This document shows positions 61,090 through 64,000 of a stretch of 64,000 nucleotides of DNA, piece by piece. The position numbers were made by a program, and so were the translations under genes. Below the pieces are notes generated by a model that searched no databases, had not been told where the DNA came from, and saw only the letters and a list, made by a program, of their open reading frames with translations. Source of the stretch: Megalobrama amblycephala (taxonomy: Eukaryota > Chordata > Actinopteri > Cypriniformes > Xenocyprididae); NCBI RefSeq assembly GCF_018812025.1, contig NC_063045.1, positions 11,941,384 through 12,005,383 of the forward strand, in the 5' to 3' direction. The number at the start of each line of letters is the position of its first letter. Within the stretch, counting starts at the first letter, position 1.

Positions 61090-62110
61090 CCCACTTCCTG
61101 TCGGCTATTTCTAGATGAGGGAGGGTTGTTTTCCTGTGGCCCATGTCTGTGTGGGAAAAGCCATCCAGCTGGATCTGACAGAGTATTTGAAAGCCACTTT
61201 ATGTCACAGACTGCGATTGTTCTGCTGTACAAACACAATCAGCTGTTGTTGTTAAATATAGTTACTCAGTCACATTAAGTCAGGCTGTTTCTGCCAAAGT
61301 GCTTCTAAATCTGATCCTTACTGGTTTAAATCTAAGAAAAACCCTTAAATATCAGTGTTTAGGAAGAATTAGAAAGTTCTTATAAACCTAGCGATACTTC
61401 AGCCAGTCTCTCAAGGTTTTTTTGCCTCCCCCTTGTGGTCACGTGATGCATTACATACTGTCCTTTCCCTCTGTCCTACAGGATGAGCCGGTCGACTGCA
61501 GGAAACCGGAGCTGTCCGTCACTGAAATACAACAGAAAGTGAAAGAATACAATGCTCAGGTCAACAGTAACCTCTTCATGGTTCTGGTAAGGACACCTAT
61601 CTGTCCTGAATATGTAAATCTATCAAATAATTTTGTTTTTTAAATTTTAAAATTTGATATATTATCAAAAATGCATAATACACACTACCAGTCAAAAGTT
61701 TGGAAACATTACTATTTTTAATGTGTTTGAATGAAGTCTCTTATGCTCATTAAGGCTGCATTTATTTCATAATAAATACAGAGAAAACAGTAATATTGTG
61801 AAATATTATTACAATTTAAAATTATGGTTTTCTATTTTAACATACTTTTAAAATATAATTTATTTCTGTGATGCAAAGCTGAATTTTCAGCATCATTACT
61901 CCAGTCTTCAGTGTCACATGATCCTTCAGAGTGTCTGATTTATTATCACTGTTGGAAACAGTTGTGCTGCTTAATATTATTTTATAACCTGTGATACTTT
62001 TTCAGGATTCTTTGATGAATAAAAAGTTAAAAAATATCAGCATGTATTTAAAATAGAAATCTTTTGTAACAATATACACTACCGTTCAAAAGTTTGGGAT
62101 CAGTAATTTC

Positions 62111-62142
<32 letters not shown>

Positions 62143-63563
62143 TTTTTAAAGAAATTAATACTTTTATTCAGCACGGATTTGTTAAATTGATAAAAAGTAA
62201 TAGAAAAGATTTATATTTTGAATAAATGCTGTTCTTTTTAACCTTTTATTCATCAATGAATCCTGAAAAAAGTATCACAGGTTCCAAAAAAATATTAAGC
62301 AGCACAACTGTTATCAACATTGATAATAACTGAGTATCAAATCATCATATTAGAATGATTTCTGAAGGATCATGTGACACTGAAGACTGGTGTAATGATG
62401 CTGAAAATTCAGCTTTGCATCACAGAAATAAATTACATTTTAAAGTATATTCAAATAGAAATACATAATTTTAACTGTAATAATATTTCACAATATTATT
62501 GTTTTTTTTCTGTATTTATTATGAAATAAATGCAGCCTTAATGAGCATAAGAGACTTTGTTCAAAAACATTAAAAATAGTAATGTTTCCAAACTTTTGAC
62601 TGGTAGTGAACATAATATTATATTAATTTATTTATTATTATTATTATATTTATTTGTGGTACTTGCATTTGGACAAATCCCTAACCAAAAGTATCAAACT
62701 TCAGCGTGTCACTCGGTCATGTTTGGCTGAATGTTTTCTTGTCCTCCCCGTCAGAACCGTGATGGATCTTACACTGGCTTCATAAAGGTCCAGTTTAAGC
62801 TGGCCCGACCCGTGTCTCTCCCTCCATCACGGAGCACGTCCTCCTCCTCGGGGTGGGATGGCAGTTGTCAAGAAGACAAAGCACTGAAGCATCGCACCTC
62901 ATTCTACCTGCCCAGAGACACGGTCAAACACCTGCACATCAGCTCCAACACACGGGCCAGAGAAGTCATCGAAGCACTGCTGAAGAAGTTCACCGTGGTG
63001 GACAATCCGGCCAAGTTCTCGCTGTTCGAACGCAGCGAACGGCAGAATCAAGGTGGGGAGACTATGTATACTTGACACCTTATCTACGTTGATTCTTATA
63101 ATAAACAATATATAAATCGTAAACGAGTGATACAATTCACATTGTCTTTCTCTTTTCAGTGTACTTAAGGAAGATGTCGGATGACGAGTGTCCGCTTTTC
63201 CTGCGTCTGTGTGCTGGACCCAATGAGAAAGTCCTCAGTTTAGTTCTTAAAGAGAATGAAACGGGGGAAGTTAATGTGAGTAAACATCCTTCTGACAGGA
63301 AGTCGACGTCTTTATGTGGTCATCAAAGAAATGATACAAATTTAAATATGCAAAATCACTTTAAACACATTTGAGGTATAAGCATTAACAATATTTTTGG
63401 TTTCTTTTCGCAGTGGGATGCATTTAGTTTTCCCGAACTCCAGAACTTCCTGCGCATTCTGCAGCGGGAAGAGGAGGATTATGTCCGGCAGATCGTGCGG
63501 CGATACGCCTTGGCACGAGACAAGATGAAAGAAGCTATGAAGAACTTCAGTACGCCTGGCTGA
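55324..63563 (+). CDS. rassf1: RASSF1, Ras association domain family member 1, isoform A
   Basis: Six coding exons in phase give 357 residues (human RASSF1A 340): 55324-55603, 56671-56795, 61482-61586, 62755-63052, 63160-63275 and 63414-63563. RASSF1A is a microtubule-associated scaffold that binds Ras-like GTPases and, through its SARAH helix, the MST/Hippo kinases; it acts as a tumour suppressor. A textbook C1 zinc finger spans residues 62-111 (H62, C75, C78, C92, C95, H100, C103, C111, standard spacing). The ATM-site region and DEPV junction follow, then the RA domain (NRDGSYTGFIKVQFKL to KMSDDECPLFLRL) and a C-terminal SARAH helix (FLRILQREEEDYVRQIVRRY). The start MAKCELIELQDL aligns with human ELIELREL. 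The A exons are separated from the shared part by the isoform C promoter. Confidence 0.96.
55849..55886. repeat. (AATAG)n microsatellite, rassf1 intron
   Basis: About seven AGAAT/AATAG units; reverse complement of the 53598-53634 motif. Confidence 0.9.
56940..57560. repeat. Array of 'aaagtcaaaattatgac' words
   Basis: Words of 14-20 bases such as AAAAAGTCAAAATTATGAC and AGTCATAATTATGAGATAA recur at irregular spacing throughout. They are the reverse complement of the words in the 52020-52440 array. Open frames here (for example 57308-57514) are repetitive artefacts. Confidence 0.8.
57868..58368. mobile_element. TIR MITE in rassf1 intron
   Basis: The left end is TGAGGCTGTGTTCAAAATCGC and the reverse-complemented right end is TCAGGCTGTGTCCGAAATCGC, continuing into CCCTAT. 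Length about 500 bp; the inside holds CGCCATCTTCTGG and GTGCATTGTGGGAT words. No ORF. Confidence 0.7.
59800..60016 (+). promoter_or_regulatory. rassf1: Candidate promoter/5' UTR of rassf1 isoform C
   Basis: GC-rich sequence (GGGGCGGGGCTAAGC, a GC-box type Sp1 site; GGAGGAGTC repeats) emerges from the AT-rich intron directly before the isoform C start codon. Confidence 0.6.
60017..63563 (+). CDS. rassf1: RASSF1 isoform C, from an internal alternative first exon
   Basis: The alternative first exon 60017-60160 (48 codons, phase 0, donor AAA|GTAAGA) joins 61482-61586 and the other shared exons to give 270 residues, the length of human RASSF1C. The exon reads MTDCEWFDMTWGSSASSGYC and SELEQ-like HELEQFYTARTSL, close to the human RASSF1C N-terminus (FEMTW, SSGYCSQ, LEQYFTARTSL). 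It lacks the C1 finger and keeps the RA and SARAH domains. Both isoforms splice into the same DEPV exon in phase 0, so the switch is by promoter choice. Human RASSF1C is often kept where RASSF1A is silenced. Confidence 0.93.
60478..60521. repeat. (TG)n then G-run
   Basis: TG dinucleotides at about 60480-60500 followed by a G-rich run, in the rassf1 intron. Confidence 0.85.
61048..61088. repeat. (GT)n microsatellite
   Basis: About 19 GT units in the rassf1 intron upstream of the shared DEPV exon. Confidence 0.95.
61683..62608. mobile_element. Inverted pair of short-TIR MITEs forming a large foldback
   Basis: The plus copy runs from 61683 (CACTACCAGTCAAAAGTTTGG) to about 62076 and is cut short; the opposite-orientation copy runs from 62077 (CACTACCGTTCAAAAG) to 62608 (CTTTTGACTGGTAGTG). 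Matching blocks, such as GCTGAATTTTCAGCATCATTACTCCAGTCTTCAGTGTCACATG and its complement near 62370-62415, make arms of roughly 380 bases. Same family as 30897-31411. The centre has a T-run. It sits in the intron before the RA-domain exon. Confidence 0.8.
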
Positions 63564-64000
63564 AATAAGCTGCTTTTTATACCTCAGAAACAAAAGATAA
63601 GGAGAAGGAAACGTACTAAGGACGCTCGTACGCAGCTTATTACTGTTTGAATCCAAAGAGTGTGTGGAAGAACCCTTTGTCCTACTGTGATAGAGGATAT
63701 GAGAGGGTTGTAAATGAAAGGGAAATGCAGTGAGAGAGAGAGAGAGAGAGAGAGAGGAGTAGCAGCAGCGTGTGTTAAAGAGTGACTGATGAGTGTAAGA
63801 GGAGTGTGATGTGATACTGGAAGAAATGCTGCGGTCGTAGCTGTAGATCCAGTTGTGGAGTGACAGATTATTTGTCTGTGGTGAATGCATATATCAGTGC
63901 AGATTAAAGAGTACTTGGAGCACCATTTCAACTTGTAATAGGGAAAAAAAGGATTATTTTAGTGTCTATATTGATATACCACCATTTAATGATGCAATAC
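63564..64000 (+). other. rassf1: 3' UTR of rassf1 (beginning)
   Basis: No coding signal follows the stop at 63561-63563. It contains an (AG)n tract at about 63730-63757. No polyadenylation signal is reached with confidence before the window ends. Confidence 0.6.

Overview
This window is vertebrate nuclear DNA, most likely from a cyprinid teleost (zebrafish/carp/goldfish group). Genes have many short exons with GT-AG introns. Between exons the DNA is AT-rich and full of fish-type repeats: Tc1/mariner elements, hAT-like and TTAA-flanked elements, LINE/SINE tails ending in TTGAC-type pentamers, and long (TA)n tracts. The species call is inference from repeat flavour and protein similarity; no marker settles it.

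Six protein-coding genes can be read through with consistent exon phases. On the minus strand: two tandem shisa5-like genes (417-9541, 217 aa; 10174-13312, 238 aa), bap1 (14326-23658, 755 aa, all catalytic residues present) and cyb561d2 (47518-50073, 222 aa). On the plus strand: rad54l2/arip4 (31488-44441, 1434 aa) and rassf1 (55324-63563), with both the long A-type first coding exon (357 aa) and an internal C-type alternative first exon at 60017 (270 aa). In human, SHISA5, BAP1, RAD54L2, CYB561D2 and RASSF1 all lie on chromosome 3p21, so this is a compact, reshuffled piece of that conserved neighbourhood. Bap1 is a nuclear deubiquitinase, Rad54l2 a nuclear Snf2-type ATPase, Rassf1 a Ras-association/SARAH scaffold, Cyb561d2 a membrane b-type cytochrome and Shisa5-like proteins single-pass endomembrane adaptors. 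They are neighbours by synteny, not members of one pathway.

Layout: 0-13.4 kb, shisa5-like pair with repeat-filled introns; 13.4-23.7 kb, bap1, whose introns hold a Tc1-like element, a LINE fragment and a Tc1 copy split by a solo LTR; 23.7-28.1 kb, a TTAA-flanked 1.5-kb element with a splice-ready ORF followed by about 2 kb of AT-rich tandem repeats; 28.1-46 kb, rad54l2 with probable promoter and 3' UTR; 46-52 kb, cyb561d2 and its flanks; 52-64 kb, rassf1.

The window looks like ordinary vertebrate genes, and I did not find a new defence or biosynthetic system. The most informative observations are structural: a remnant of the bap1 3' UTR between the two shisa copies that shows how they were duplicated, a bap1 intron made almost wholly of one transposon, a solo LTR inside a Tc1 copy with an exact target duplication, and the TTAA element whose ORF ends on a splice donor. 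Repeat family names come from memory of fish repeats and were not checked against a library.
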